Shown: one piece after another, positions 26,832 through 36,073 of the stretch | How the letters are laid out: the number at the start of each line of letters is the position of its first letter | Position numbering within the stretch: position 1 is the first letter of the stretch | Source of the DNA: Bacillota bacterium | GTDB lineage: Bacteria; Bacillota; Ch66; Ch109 | Direction: 5' to 3' | Assembly: GCA_013178275.1 (NCBI GenBank) | Contig: JABLWZ010000001.1 | Span: forward strand, 124,001 to 188,000 | Length of the DNA stretch: 64,000 nt | Translations under genes and position numbers: made by a program | The notes under the pieces: generated by a model | The model's database searches: none | The model's input: only the letters and a program-made list of their open reading frames with translations | Told to the model about the DNA's origin: nothing

Positions 26832-26888
26832 GGCAAGGCCTGACCTGCCCAATCCCGCCGGTCAGAACGTTAAAAAACAAGACTAGAA

Positions 26889-26917
26889 GGGCCGACCTGA
26901 CGCGATTAGGTCGGCCC
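26889..26917 (+). terminator. Inverted repeat after the dehydratase gene
   Basis: GGGCCGACCT (26889-26898) pairs with AGGTCGGCCC (26908-26917) around GACGCGATT. It has no T-run; probably the 3' end signal of the CoA block, or an RNA-stabilising hairpin. Confidence 0.55.
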
Positions 26918-27259
26918 GCAGACTATAGACAAAACTCAGCCCCGCAATTTGGTAGCTTCGCTACATCGCGGCGCACAGTTCAGCTAACGGCTTAGGTACG
27001 CTCTTTCCAGAATTATTAACGGCGTGCTTTTCCTAATGCAGTTGGCGCTGTTGAAGGGCCTATCTTCAGCGGCTGTTATGGTGGTGCGGGACACGTCCCG
27101 GGTGTTTAACGGCGGTTTAGGGGCCTGTCTCCGTACTGGTTTACTATACCCCGCCGGAAACTCCGTTACACCAGCATTCAATCCACCCCAAATAGTGGGT
27201 GAGCCCTGCGGGGGCAGGAGCCCGTTATGGTGCTCTGCGTCTTACTGCCCTGCGAATGC

Positions 27260-27345
27260 TGACTGGTAGATGAGGGGCGAGCGACAGGAGGTCGCGAGAA
27301 GGCCGAGTGCACGGATGCATATTCGACCTTATTACCCCATCTACC
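27260..27345 (+). ncRNA. Structured RNA candidate in a gene-free region
   Basis: GTAGATG-type sequence at the start pairs with CATCTAC at the end, enclosing a GCGAC/GTCGC hairpin inside GGGCGAGC..GCGAG and a second long hairpin capped by a CGGA loop (GTGCA/TGCAT). The same GGGCGAGC-stem-GCGAG arrangement occurs in the candidate at 61515-61655. The flanking 26918-27259 holds no gene I can support. Confidence 0.4.
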
Positions 27346-27351
27346 CGAAGC

Positions 27352-27451
27352 ATGAGCAGTTGGCAGTACAGCAGAGGGAGTATGGAGCGACAGGACACCG
27401 CAGGGCGAGGCCCGGCCCTGACTAAGATTGAATGCGACCTTGACTGTCGCC
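27352..27451 (+). repeat. ~100-nt dispersed repeat, copy 1
   Basis: This stretch aligns with 43962-44063 at roughly 70% identity. The shared blocks are ATGAGCAG, GGCAG.ACAG, GCGACAG, AGGGCGAGGCCC and GATTGAAT.CG..CTTGA. Short open frames through it have no protein character. It is probably a transposon-derived or RNA repeat. Confidence 0.6.
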
Positions 27452-27515
27452 ACGTAAGTCCTAATCTTTTCGTTTATTGTGGTGCCAATAGGCATGACGA
27501 TTTGTAGATAGACTG

Positions 27516-27532
27516 ACCGCCCTTCGGGCGGT
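27516..27532. terminator. Hairpin at the 3' end of the minus-strand operon
   Basis: ACCGCCC pairs with GGGCGGT around a 3-nt TTC loop, 11 bp beyond the cyclophilin stop. The flanks are only weakly T-rich, so termination strength is uncertain. Confidence 0.5.
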
Positions 27533-27542
27533 TTCAATTTCC

Positions 27543-27974
27543 CTATTCCTCGACCACCGTCACCTTGTTCATCTTGTCCCCGGCGGCTATCTGGTCCACC
27601 ACGTCCATCCCCTCGATCACCTTGCCGAACACGGTATGGACCCCGTCCAGGTGGGGCTGCGGTTCGTAGACGATGAAGAACTGGCTGCCCCCGGTGTTCG
27701 GCCCGCGATGGGCCATGGACAGCGACCCCCGCTCGTGCCGGTGGGGATTCCCCTTGGTCTCGCAGGGTATGGTGTAGCCGGGGCCGCCGGTCCCGTTGCC
27801 GACCGGGCAGCCGCCCTGGGCCACGAACCTGGGGATCACCCGGTGAAACGTGAGCCCGTCATAGAACCCCTCATTGATGAGCTTCGCGAAGTTGTCCACC
27901 GTCCCCGGGGCCTCCTTCTCGAACAGCTCGATGACCACTTTCCCTTTGTCCATCTCGATAACCGCTTTTTTCAT
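27543..27974 (-). CDS. Cyclophilin-type peptidyl-prolyl cis-trans isomerase
   Basis: A compact 143-residue cytoplasmic cyclophilin with no signal peptide. It catalyses proline isomerisation during protein folding. The family core is intact: [37 protein letters not shown] and [23 protein letters not shown] precedes the ATG. It is the last gene of a six-gene minus-strand operon, 35 bp after the dimethylargininase-like gene, and a hairpin follows its stop. Confidence 0.94.
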   Translation of the reverse strand: MKKAVIEMDKGKVVIELFEKEAPGTVDNFAKLINEGFYDGLTFHRVIPRFVAQGGCPVGNGTGGPGYTIPCETKGNPHRHERGSLSMAHRGPNTGGSQFFIVYEPQPHLDGVHTVFGKVIEGMDVVDQIAAGDKMNKVTVVEE

Positions 27975-28009
27975 CTCTTCCTCCGCTCTTATTTTATTCT
28001 TCCCCAGGC

Positions 28010-28777
28010 TTAAAACAGTATTGAAAGGCAGGTCAAACCCCCGCCGCCTTTTTTAAACTCGGACATCCCCAACTCCACCACCGTGAAGCCGGCCACCTCG
28101 ATCATCCCCCGGGTCCGGGGATGGCCGCCCGGGATTATCACCCGGCCGTTGACAGCCAGGCAGTTCGCGCAGTACCCCTCCTCCGGGGGAACCGTTATGG
28201 TCTTATAGCGAGAAAACTCTTTCGGGCCGAAGAACCCGGGGTTCACCACCAGAAACCCGTTGCCGATGTATGTACAGGCCGTCTTCAGGTGCAGGGTGTC
28301 CCTTATCTCCACCGGGATCACCTCTATCCCCGACCGTTCGGCCGCGCGCGCCACCTGGCCGATGGCCGGCCGGTCGGTCCGGCCCGATACCCCGATGTAC
28401 AGCCTGTCCCCTATCCGAAGGGCATCGCCCCCGTCGATAAACCCCGGCGCCTCTATCTCGATGAGTTTAAATCTTCCCCCCAGCACCTCCCTGACCGCCG
28501 CCGCCTCACCGGAGCGGGACTCCACCGCCGGGCGGGCTATTATCGCGGTATCTCCGAGCACTATGGCGGTGTCCTCCACGAAGCAGCAGTCGGGAAACCG
28601 CTCGTCGGGCTCGATCCTGATCACCTCGACCCCCAGCCGTTCCAGGGTTTCACAGTAGGCGCGGTGCTGGAGCCTCACCAGTTCCAGGTCGATCGTCTGG
28701 TTCGGGTCGGGCTTGATGCAGTCCTGGTAGGTGTCCGGCACCCCTCTCACTATCGCCTGTTTTACCTTCATCTCCAT
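28010..28777 (-). CDS. Dimethylarginine dimethylaminohydrolase-like amidinotransferase-fold enzyme
   Basis: Family members hydrolyse methylated arginines to citrulline and methylamines; relatives include arginine deiminase. The ATG at 28777 overlaps the upstream stop as TAATG, so the longer open frame to 28966 is not used; this gives 255 residues. Guanidine-binding and catalytic elements are visible: [36 protein letters not shown] with the catalytic His, and [12 protein letters not shown] with the C-terminal catalytic Cys. The physiological substrate in an anaerobic bacterium is unclear, and generic arginine or guanidino hydrolysis is possible. Confidence 0.85.
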   Translation of the reverse strand: MEMKVKQAIVRGVPDTYQDCIKPDPNQTIDLELVRLQHRAYCETLERLGVEVIRIEPDERFPDCCFVEDTAIVLGDTAIIARPAVESRSGEAAAVREVLGGRFKLIEIEAPGFIDGGDALRIGDRLYIGVSGRTDRPAIGQVARAAERSGIEVIPVEIRDTLHLKTACTYIGNGFLVVNPGFFGPKEFSRYKTITVPPEEGYCANCLAVNGRVIIPGGHPRTRGMIEVAGFTVVELGMSEFKKGGGGLTCLSILF

Positions 28778-29409
28778 TACGCGTCCGCCTCCCGCTCCTG
28801 GTTTAAGATCGGCGCCAGCTGCCGGTCGTGCAGCCTTGAAAATATCAGCTGGGAGGCTATCGACCCCAGCATACACATGAACATATCCCACTGGGAGTCC
28901 CAGACGTCCCCCTGGGACCCGAGGAAGGCGTCCGCGGCCGTCCCCGTCGCCACCGCCACCCACCACTCGATCAGCTCGTAAAAGGCGCTGAACGCGAGGC
29001 AGATGCAGACCACGATGAAAAACAGCATCTTCCCCGGTTTAAGTGTAGTTACCCGTAATAGTACCTCCCGGGCCACTATGGCGGGTATGAACCCCTGGGC
29101 CAGGTGTCCCACCCGGTCGTAGTGGTTGCGGGACAGGTTGAAAGCCTCCTTTATCCAGTCGAAGAGGGGGACCTCGGCGTAGGTGTAGTGCCCCCCCACT
29201 ATCAGGATCATCATGTGCAGGGCCGCCAGGGTGTATACCAGCCGGGTGAACCTGAACCGCTTGTAGACCGCCGCCAGGATCGCCATCGCGATCAGGGCCG
29301 GCAGCACCTCCAGCACCCAGGTGAAGTAGTCGTGGGGGTTTATCCCCGACCACAGGAGCACCAGCAGCACCGCGGCCAGCAGGACGAGGTGATACTTGCC
29401 GTCACTCAT
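28777..29409 (-). CDS. DUF2238 (YjdF-like) integral membrane protein
   Basis: This 210-residue protein has about five hydrophobic segments and the DUF2238 signature: SRNHYDRVGHLAQGFIPAI after two N-terminal helices, then FYELIEWWVAVATG and a WDSQWDM motif near the C-terminus. No reaction is established for the family. The acidic and His residues in the membrane suggest a metal or proton role, but that is speculation. Its stop codon overlaps the start of the DDAH-like gene by one base. Confidence 0.85.
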   Translation of the reverse strand: MSDGKYHLVLLAAVLLVLLWSGINPHDYFTWVLEVLPALIAMAILAAVYKRFRFTRLVYTLAALHMMILIVGGHYTYAEVPLFDWIKEAFNLSRNHYDRVGHLAQGFIPAIVAREVLLRVTTLKPGKMLFFIVVCICLAFSAFYELIEWWVAVATGTAADAFLGSQGDVWDSQWDMFMCMLGSIASQLIFSRLHDRQLAPILNQEREADA

Positions 29410-29446
29410 CCCATCCCTCCCCCTTCATATATCGAAAACCCAACGG

Positions 29447-30352
29447 TTAACCGACCGATTGCTTTTGCTCCGCCAGCTTTGCCCGGGCCGAGGCCCGGTT
29501 CACCACTACCACGCCCGCCAGCGCCGCTGCCCCGCCGATCAGGGCCAGGCTTCCCGGCACCTCTCCCAGCCACAGGAAGGCGATAAGCATCGCCAGCGGC
29601 GGCGATATGTACATGAAACTCGCGGCACGGGAGGCAGGTACCTTCGAGAGCACATAGGTCCAGGTGACGTAAGCCAGGGCCGCGGGGAAGATACCCAGGT
29701 ACACCACGGCGAGGGTCGAATTCAAGGACGCCCCCTTTACGGTGTCCGTGAGCCCGGGCAGGAACACCAGCAGCAGAATCGTTCCCGCCCAGATGGTGTA
29801 GGTAGTCACCTCAAAGGGCCGGTACTTCTTCAGCAGGGGCTTCTGGGTCACGAAGTATATGGAGGTGCAGACCGCCGCCAGCAGTATCGGCAGGGCGCCC
29901 CAGTCGAGGTTCAGACCCTCCCCCGGCTTCAGCGACAGCAGCGCCGCTCCGAGAAAGCTTATCCCCATCCCCACCCAGCCCATCACGGGAAGGCGCTCCC
30001 CCAGGAAGGCGGTCGCCAGGATGGCGGTGAAGATAGGGTTCAGGTTGATCAGGAAGCTGGCCGCCCCCGCGCTGACGGTGATCTCGCCGTAGTTCAGGGC
30101 GGTGTGGTAGACGCTGATTCCCAGCACCCCGGCTATCACCAGGGTCGGTATGTCCCGAGGCTCGGGCATCCTCATCTTTTTCACCACCGCATACGCGGCC
30201 AGCACCAGGGAGGCCACCAGAAACCTCAGCAGCGCCATCTGGCCTGGCCCGTAGCCCTGCAGCCCTACCCGGATCCCCGCGAACGCGGAAGCCCAGAAGA
30301 CCAGGGTGAATACCACCGCGAGAACGGTTTTCATATCAAAACGCTGTTTCAT
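29447..30352 (-). CDS. EamA-family (DMT) transporter
   Basis: This inner-membrane protein of 301 residues shows ten hydrophobic segments arranged as two EamA repeats (about residues 10-140 and 150-285). The repeat marks [20 protein letters not shown] and [19 protein letters not shown] lie in the first half, and [19 protein letters not shown] in the second. Members of this superfamily export metabolites or amino acids; the substrate here is unknown. GGAGGG precedes the ATG, and the gene follows the DUF456 gene with a 14-bp gap. Confidence 0.88.
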   Translation of the reverse strand: MKQRFDMKTVLAVVFTLVFWASAFAGIRVGLQGYGPGQMALLRFLVASLVLAAYAVVKKMRMPEPRDIPTLVIAGVLGISVYHTALNYGEITVSAGAASFLINLNPIFTAILATAFLGERLPVMGWVGMGISFLGAALLSLKPGEGLNLDWGALPILLAAVCTSIYFVTQKPLLKKYRPFEVTTYTIWAGTILLLVFLPGLTDTVKGASLNSTLAVVYLGIFPAALAYVTWTYVLSKVPASRAASFMYISPPLAMLIAFLWLGEVPGSLALIGGAAALAGVVVVNRASARAKLAEQKQSVG

Positions 30353-30366
30353 CAGCCCTCCCCGAG

Positions 30367-30843
30367 TTATAGAAATAGACGCAGCATAAAAGCGGAGACC
30401 ATTATCAGTCCGATAACCACCCGGGCCACCGTCCCGGCGACGATCCCGATCAGGACCCCGAACCCGCCCCGGACCGCCTGTTCGGGCGTCCGGCCCGCTA
30501 TCATCTCGCCGATGAACACGCCCAGCAGGGGACCGACGATGATCCCCAGCGGCAGGAAGAACAGTCCCAGTATACCTCCCAGCAGGGCCCCGACCTTACC
30601 GGGACTGGAGGCCCCGTACTTGTGAGCCCCGATCACCCCCGAGAAGTAGTCGGCTGCCACGCTGAGAGCGGTGAGCAGGAACATCGCGAGCAGGAAATAA
30701 GGGCCCAGGATGGTAAACCCGTTCGCCCAGTCGAATCCCAGCATGGCCAGGAATATCAGCGGTATCCCCGGCAGCAGCGGAAACAGGGTGCCCAGCAGGC
30801 CTATGAACATCACCACGATGCACGCGGCCAGTTTCCAGTCCAT
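30367..30843 (-). CDS. DUF456 membrane protein
   Basis: This 158-residue, very hydrophobic protein has the DUF456 pattern: [20 protein letters not shown] at the start, [16 protein letters not shown] in the middle and a glycine-rich [19 protein letters not shown] segment. It has four to five likely membrane segments. Function is unknown; small-molecule or glycine-zipper-like channel roles are only guesses. It lies between the HEAT/SEC-C gene and the EamA transporter, in the same operon. Confidence 0.85.
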   Translation of the reverse strand: MDWKLAACIVVMFIGLLGTLFPLLPGIPLIFLAMLGFDWANGFTILGPYFLLAMFLLTALSVAADYFSGVIGAHKYGASSPGKVGALLGGILGLFFLPLGIIVGPLLGVFIGEMIAGRTPEQAVRGGFGVLIGIVAGTVARVVIGLIMVSAFMLRLFL

Positions 30844-30886
30844 CTTAACCTTCCTTTGTCAATTCTTCGTTAAACTATCTTCCTTA

Positions 30887-32809
30887 CTATTTTTTCCCGC
30901 AGCACTTCTTGAACTTCTTGCCGCTGCCGCAGGGGCAGGCGTCGTTTCTCCCCGGCTTATCCGACTGGACCGGGGCCGGCTTCTTCGGCTGGTCGGGATT
31001 CAGTATCATCTCGAACTTTTCCTGGGGTGGCGCCTCGCCCCGTATCTCCTGCCAGATGCCGTGCTGGTAGCTCTTCTGCTCCTCCTCCTCGATCCGGTTG
31101 GCCTCCCGCACCTCTTCCAGCTCCGGGAAGTCCATCTCGTATACGTCGCAAAGCAGTTCCAGGCTGTTTCCGACCATCTTTGGGCTCTCCTGGTAGATCT
31201 CCCAGAGGTAGGCTATCGAGTCCGGGCTACCCACTTTCTCGTGCACCATTACCAGGCTGTCAGTCTTCGGCACCTGGGGGTCCTGCCAGGCCCGGAAGGC
31301 GATTTCCGCCGACCGGGCGTAAGGGAGCCGGCACAAAACCTCGGCCACCCCGGCCCAGGCATCGGGCGGGATGGCGTTGTAGCCGGCCTCCAGGGTATCC
31401 AGTACCGGCGGCCCGAGCCTGGACAACGCCTCCCGGCAGGCTTCCCTCATCCACGTGTGCTCGCTCACCAGCCCGCCGATCAGGGCCGGTACGGCCGGGA
31501 CATGCCTCACCCGTCCCAGCAGCCGGGCGGCCCTCATGCACCCGTAACCGGGTTCGGTCGATTTCAGCGTCTGCATCAGGATTTCTATCACCCGTGCGTC
31601 AGGGTCGCGTCCCAGCACGTCCGCCGCCCTCTCCAGGACCTCTCCGGGGACGTGCCAGCGCCTGGCGGTCAGCATCTCGACCAATCCTTCGAGGGAATCC
31701 GTCTTGAGCAGCAGCTCCGCGTAGTCCCGGCGGGCGGCGATCTCCAGCAGGCAGCAGATCGCCAGCAGGGCCTGCCGCTTATGGGTCATGGGGTCCATCT
31801 GGCTGTGATGGATGTGGTAGCGGGGGTCGTTCAGCCCATCCAGGATTCGGAGGCTGAGCCGGTCCCGTAGTTTGGCCGGCAGCCCCGGCACCCGTCCCTC
31901 CCCGTCGTAGCGCCGCGCTGGCTCCTTTTCATCACCGCGCAGTGCGTCTAGCCCGCCGTACCTCTGGAGCAGCAGTTCCTCCGCCGCCTGCCGCGACCAG
32001 GTGATGATCTCGGCGGGCTGTTCCTTTTCCAACCCGCCCTGCAGCCCCCGGTAGACCAGCTGCCCCAGCATCTCCTGGAGGCTGATCTCCAGTACAGTCT
32101 GCTGCTCCTCGACCGCGGCCGCCATATCGATATTTTCTCTCAGTGTGGCTGATTCGAGACGCGGGTATACCTCGTTCTCCCCGGCTGTCCGGGCCAGTAT
32201 GGAATAGGTTCGCGGGTTTTTATGCCCCTCGTTCTGCCAGGCCTTCTGGAGCCTCAAAACCGCTCCCACGTCCTCGGGATATCCGTGGCGGAGCAGGGCG
32301 TCGACCACAACGTCACCCAGGTAGGGCACGCCGCTGTCCCTGGTTTTCTCCAGCCCTTTTACAACCCCCAGGATCTGCTCCCGGGCCTCGGGGCAGTCGA
32401 TATCTCCCAGGCCATAGCAGATGCCCAGCAGCCCCACGTCCCCCGGGTGTTCTTTAATATACTCCGCGAAAGCCGGCAGCGCCGGCTGGTGATTCAGCTT
32501 TCCCAGGGCCTGGGCGCACCATGATGCCCTTATCGAACGGACCGGTTCGCTTTTCGCCGACTCCCTGAACAGCTCCAGAATTTCACCGGCTGCAGGCTGA
32601 AAATTGGCCCCGGAGAGGTAGTCGAGCACCGGTACCACCATTTCGTCCTGCCGCTCCCTTATCATCGGAAGCAGGGCCGGCCGGCCGTCTTCGCCGCCGA
32701 AGGCCATCAGCCGTTCGCTGGCCCACTTTCGCACCTTTTCCTTGGGGTGTTTCAGCAGTTCAATGCACTTTTCAAGATCGAACGTCGACAGTTCCTGTTC
32801 TTGCTTCAT
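30887..32809 (-). CDS. HEAT-like repeat protein with C-terminal SEC-C zinc motif
   Basis: This cytoplasmic protein of 640 residues is made mainly of alpha-helical HEAT/PBS-lyase-like repeats: an N-terminal run containing LLKHPKEKVRKWASERLMAF, and a later run with LGRVRHVPAVPALIGGL and EACREALSRLG. It ends with a SEC-C motif, GRNDACPCGSGKKFKKCC, which binds zinc in SecA and many unrelated proteins. Such proteins act as scaffolds, but no partner is evident. It is the first gene of the six-gene minus operon, with AGGGGGAAGTA before the ATG. Confidence 0.85.
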   Translation of the reverse strand: MKQEQELSTFDLEKCIELLKHPKEKVRKWASERLMAFGGEDGRPALLPMIRERQDEMVVPVLDYLSGANFQPAAGEILELFRESAKSEPVRSIRASWCAQALGKLNHQPALPAFAEYIKEHPGDVGLLGICYGLGDIDCPEAREQILGVVKGLEKTRDSGVPYLGDVVVDALLRHGYPEDVGAVLRLQKAWQNEGHKNPRTYSILARTAGENEVYPRLESATLRENIDMAAAVEEQQTVLEISLQEMLGQLVYRGLQGGLEKEQPAEIITWSRQAAEELLLQRYGGLDALRGDEKEPARRYDGEGRVPGLPAKLRDRLSLRILDGLNDPRYHIHHSQMDPMTHKRQALLAICCLLEIAARRDYAELLLKTDSLEGLVEMLTARRWHVPGEVLERAADVLGRDPDARVIEILMQTLKSTEPGYGCMRAARLLGRVRHVPAVPALIGGLVSEHTWMREACREALSRLGPPVLDTLEAGYNAIPPDAWAGVAEVLCRLPYARSAEIAFRAWQDPQVPKTDSLVMVHEKVGSPDSIAYLWEIYQESPKMVGNSLELLCDVYEMDFPELEEVREANRIEEEEQKSYQHGIWQEIRGEAPPQEKFEMILNPDQPKKPAPVQSDKPGRNDACPCGSGKKFKKCCGKK

Positions 32810-32964
32810 TACTTCCCCCTGTTTCCATGGAAATTACTCACTCTATTGATTGTAACATTAACCAGGATAATGGCAAGCACATTGCCCCGGTCCAACATCT
32901 TCCGCGGTGTTTGCCGCGGCACGGCCCGTTGATTGATTACCATAAATCTAACTGGTCCACTAAA

Positions 32965-32994
32965 GCGAAAATGCCTGCCCTCAAAGGCAGGCAT
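32965..32994 (-). terminator. Terminator of the EF-G-like gene
   Basis: On the minus strand ATGCCTGCC pairs perfectly with GGCAGGCAT around TTTGAG, followed by TTTTCGCTTT. It lies 23 bp after the EF-G stop. Confidence 0.8.
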
Positions 32995-33017
32995 CGATGT
33001 CATCGCTGCTTCGCGGC

Positions 33018-35027
33018 TTACGAAGCCAGGCTGGTGATCTCGTAGTGCGAGAACTCCATGTTGAACCCCGCCCGACCCTGGGTAAGCGACCGGATGTCGG
33101 TGGAGTATCCGAACAGCTCCGCAAGCGGCACGAAGCTCTTGACCACCTGGGTGTTCATGCTGGTGTCCATGGACTCCAGCCTCCCCCGCTTGCTGGTCAG
33201 GTTGTTGATGATGTTCCCGATATACTCCTCGGGAGTAGTTATCTCCAGCTTCATGACGGGCTCCAGGAGCTTCGGTTCCGCCTTCCGCAGCGCATCCTTG
33301 GCCGCCAGCATTCCCGCCATCTTGAAGGCCATTTCCGAGGAATCCACCTCGTGGAAAGACCCGTCCAGCACCGTTACCTTTACGTTGACCACCGGGTACT
33401 CCTTGACTGGTCCCTCTTCCAGCGCCTCCCTGATCCCGGCCTCGATAGCCGAGAAGTACTCCCGGGGTATGGCCCCGCCCACGATCTTGAACTCGACTCC
33501 GAACCCTTCGGCGGGTTCCACCGCCAGCTTGACGTGCCCGTACTGTCCGCGGCCGCCGGTCTGCTTGACATAGCGGCACTCGCCGTTGGCAGGCCGGGTG
33601 ATGGTCTCCTTGTACGCCACCTGCGGCTGCCCCAGGCTGGCCTCGACCTTGAACTCGCGGGTCAGCCGCTCGGCGATTATCTCCAGGTGCAGCTCGCCCA
33701 TCCCCGAGATCAGGGTCTGGCCGGTCTCCTCGTTGACAGAAACCTTGAAGGTCGGGTCCTCCGCCGATATGCGCGAGAGGGCCTCCGCCACCTTCACCTG
33801 GTCAGTCCGCTTGGCGGGTTCTATGGCCACCGAAATTACCGGCTCGGGAAACTCGATGCTCTCCAGCCTGATCGGCCGCTCCGAGAGGCAGAGGGTGTCG
33901 CCGGTGCTCACGTCCTTCATTCCTATCACCGCGCCGATGTCGCCCGCCTTGATCTCCCCGATTTCCTCCCGATGGTTGGCGTGCATCTTGAGCAGCCTTC
34001 CAACGTGCTCCCGCTTATCCTTCACCGAGTTGTACACCGTCGCGCCGGTCACCAGCCGGCCCGAGTAGACCCGGACAAAAGCCAGCTTGCCTACGTGCCG
34101 ATCGGTGACGATCTTGAACACCAGCCCGGCCAGGTCTCCGTCGTTGTCGGTATCCAGGGTTATCGTTTCGTCGCTCTCCACGTCGATCGCTTCCAGGGTT
34201 CCTATCTCCTGCGGGGTCGGCAGATAATCCACCACCGCGTCCAGCAGGGGCTGCACCCCGATGTTGCGGTAAGAACTCCCGCACAGCACCGGTACGACCC
34301 GGCCGGCGATGGTCAGCTCGCGCAGCGCCCGGATTATCGTGGTCGATCCCACGTCCTGACCCTCCAGGTAGCTTTCCAGTATCTCCTCGTCATGCTCGGC
34401 CAGGGTCTCCAGCAGTACTCCTCGGTACTCAGCCGCCTTCGCCTCCAGGTCCGACGGTATAGGCCCCCGCACGCTTTCGGTGCCCAGGCGGTTGGAGTAG
34501 GTGATGTACACCATCTTGACCAAGTCGATCAGCCCCACCAGTTCGTCACCCTGGTAGGCGGGTATGTTCACCGCCAGGGGGTTGGCCCCCAGCCTCTCCT
34601 TGATCTGCTTGACGACCCGCTCGTGGTCGGCCCCGACCGCGTCCATCTTATTGATGTAGGCGATCCTCGGGACCCGGTACTTGTCAGCCTGCCGCCAGAC
34701 GGTTTCCGACTGCGGCTCCACCCCGCCCTTGCCGCAGAAGATGGCCACCGCCCCGTCGAGCACCCGCAGGCTGCGCTCCACCTCGGCGGTGAAGTCGACG
34801 TGCCCCGGGGTATCGACGATGTTGATCTGGACACCCTTCCAAAGGCAGGTAGTGGCGGCCGAGGTTATAGTGATCCCCCGTTCTTTCTCCGAGGGAAGAA
34901 AGTCCATAACCGACTGTCCGTCATGGGTTTCACCCATCTTGTGGGTACGCCCGGTGTAGTAGAGTATCCTCTCCGTGGTCGTGGTTTTTCCAGCATCGAT
35001 ATGGGCTATGATTCCGATGTTCCTCAT
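33018..35027 (-). CDS. fusA2: Elongation factor G-like translational GTPase (EF-G paralogue)
   Basis: This 669-residue protein has the complete EF-G domain order. The GTPase motifs are [30 protein letters not shown] and NKMD. Domain II carries [19 protein letters not shown], domain [17 protein letters not shown], and domain [15 protein letters not shown]. It is slightly shorter than housekeeping EF-G (~690) and is not beside rpsL/rpsG/tuf, so it is more likely the second EF-G found in many Firmicutes and other bacteria. Its role may be ribosome recycling or stress translocation. It is monocistronic, with its own consensus promoter and terminator. That it is a paralogue rather than the main EF-G is inferred from context. 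Confidence 0.88.
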   Translation of the reverse strand: MRNIGIIAHIDAGKTTTTERILYYTGRTHKMGETHDGQSVMDFLPSEKERGITITSAATTCLWKGVQINIVDTPGHVDFTAEVERSLRVLDGAVAIFCGKGGVEPQSETVWRQADKYRVPRIAYINKMDAVGADHERVVKQIKERLGANPLAVNIPAYQGDELVGLIDLVKMVYITYSNRLGTESVRGPIPSDLEAKAAEYRGVLLETLAEHDEEILESYLEGQDVGSTTIIRALRELTIAGRVVPVLCGSSYRNIGVQPLLDAVVDYLPTPQEIGTLEAIDVESDETITLDTDNDGDLAGLVFKIVTDRHVGKLAFVRVYSGRLVTGATVYNSVKDKREHVGRLLKMHANHREEIGEIKAGDIGAVIGMKDVSTGDTLCLSERPIRLESIEFPEPVISVAIEPAKRTDQVKVAEALSRISAEDPTFKVSVNEETGQTLISGMGELHLEIIAERLTREFKVEASLGQPQVAYKETITRPANGECRYVKQTGGRGQYGHVKLAVEPAEGFGVEFKIVGGAIPREYFSAIEAGIREALEEGPVKEYPVVNVKVTVLDGSFHEVDSSEMAFKMAGMLAAKDALRKAEPKLLEPVMKLEITTPEEYIGNIINNLTSKRGRLESMDTSMNTQVVKSFVPLAELFGYSTDIRSLTQGRAGFNMEFSHYEITSLAS

Positions 35028-35078
35028 TTTCTCCTATCCTCGATCTAAGTTATTGGGTACTTGGGCACCCAAAGATGA

Positions 35079-35107
35079 ATTATACTAAGCCGGGTAATAA
35101 ATGTCAA
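35079..35107 (-). promoter_or_regulatory. Consensus sigma-A promoter of the EF-G-like gene
   Basis: A perfect TTGACA (35102-35107), a 17-bp spacer and a perfect TATAAT (35079-35084) are read on the minus strand. A GGGTGCCCAAGTACCC hairpin lies in the short leader before AGGAGAAAATG. Confidence 0.88.
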
Positions 35108-35230
35108 CGTTTAAATCTTAATATTTCCACCTGAAATCCCCAACGGCCGGAGCAGCGTAAAAAGAGGAGTTTTCCAGCGTCGTCCTGAATACCATAATGC
35201 AACCTTTTATTATATGCCGGGAGGGGATCG

Positions 35231-36025
35231 ATGATGACAACAAAATTGATTAAGGACTTCCTCGATGAACTGTTCGCGATCGATGAGAGAAACCGGCTCG
35301 CCGCCCACAACGGGATGGTTATCTACCAGAAACCGCTGGTGGCGATCGCTGCCGCGGACGATCCCCTGTTCGAAAGCTACCGGGACCCGGGCATCATCGG
35401 GCCCGATTATATCCCGCCCCGGGAATGGCTCCCCGGCGCCAGTTCGGTGGTATCCTACTTCATGCCCTTTTCCAAACCGGTGCGGGAGAGCAACCACGAG
35501 CCGGGGTTCCCCTCCGGGGAGTGGCTGTCCTCGCGGATCGACGGTGAGGTGTTCAACGACGTGGTACGCGCCGCCCTGGCCGACTTTCTAAAAAGTCTGG
35601 GCGGCGAGGCGCTCGCCCCGGTCCTGGACAGCCGCTTCAAGAACTTCGGCGTATACTCGAACTGGTCCGAACGGCACGCCGCCTACGCGGCCGGGCTCGG
35701 CACCTTCGGCCTCAACAAGAGCTTCATCACCGCCGCGGGCTGCGCCGGGCGCTTCGGCAGCGCGATCACCTCGCTGGAACTCACCCCGAGCCCCCGGCCT
35801 TATGCCGACCATACCTCCAACTGCCCCTGGCTCACCATCGGCGCGTGCGGAGCCTGTATCGAACGCTGCCCCTCCGGGGCCATCACCGAAGCCGGCAAGG
35901 ACAAGTCGATCTGCCGGCACTACCTCGACGATGTGATAAAGCCGCGCTTCAACCCGCTCCACGGCTGCGGCAAGTGCCAGACCAGCGTCCCCTGCGAGGA
36001 CGGGATACCCCTGGCGGATAGATGA
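35231..36025 (+). CDS. 4Fe-4S protein of the epoxyqueuosine reductase (QueG)-like family
   Basis: This 264-residue soluble iron-sulfur protein resembles QueG-related reductases. It has GASSVVSYFMPFSKP near residue 78, an AAYAAGLGTFGLNKSFIT motif in the middle, and a C-terminal cluster-binding region, CGACIERCPSGAI, plus CGKCQTSVPCE. True QueG carries two full 4Fe-4S motifs and is longer (~310-380). Here the second motif is incomplete (CxxCxxxxPC), so a queuosine role is doubtful, and this looks like the common uncharacterised QueG-like family of anaerobes. The DUF362 ferredoxin-like gene follows after 48 bp. Confidence 0.82.
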   Translation: MMTTKLIKDFLDELFAIDERNRLAAHNGMVIYQKPLVAIAAADDPLFESYRDPGIIGPDYIPPREWLPGASSVVSYFMPFSKPVRESNHEPGFPSGEWLSSRIDGEVFNDVVRAALADFLKSLGGEALAPVLDSRFKNFGVYSNWSERHAAYAAGLGTFGLNKSFITAAGCAGRFGSAITSLELTPSPRPYADHTSNCPWLTIGACGACIERCPSGAITEAGKDKSICRHYLDDVIKPRFNPLHGCGKCQTSVPCEDGIPLADR

Positions 36026-36073
36026 GCCGAGTGCTGGTAAAGCTGTATAATGGGGATTCCCTGGTAAGGAGAA

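Noticed and set aside
35231..36025. Assignment as true epoxyqueuosine reductase QueG
   Set aside because: The protein is short and the second 4Fe-4S motif is incomplete, so only the broader QueG-like family is supported.
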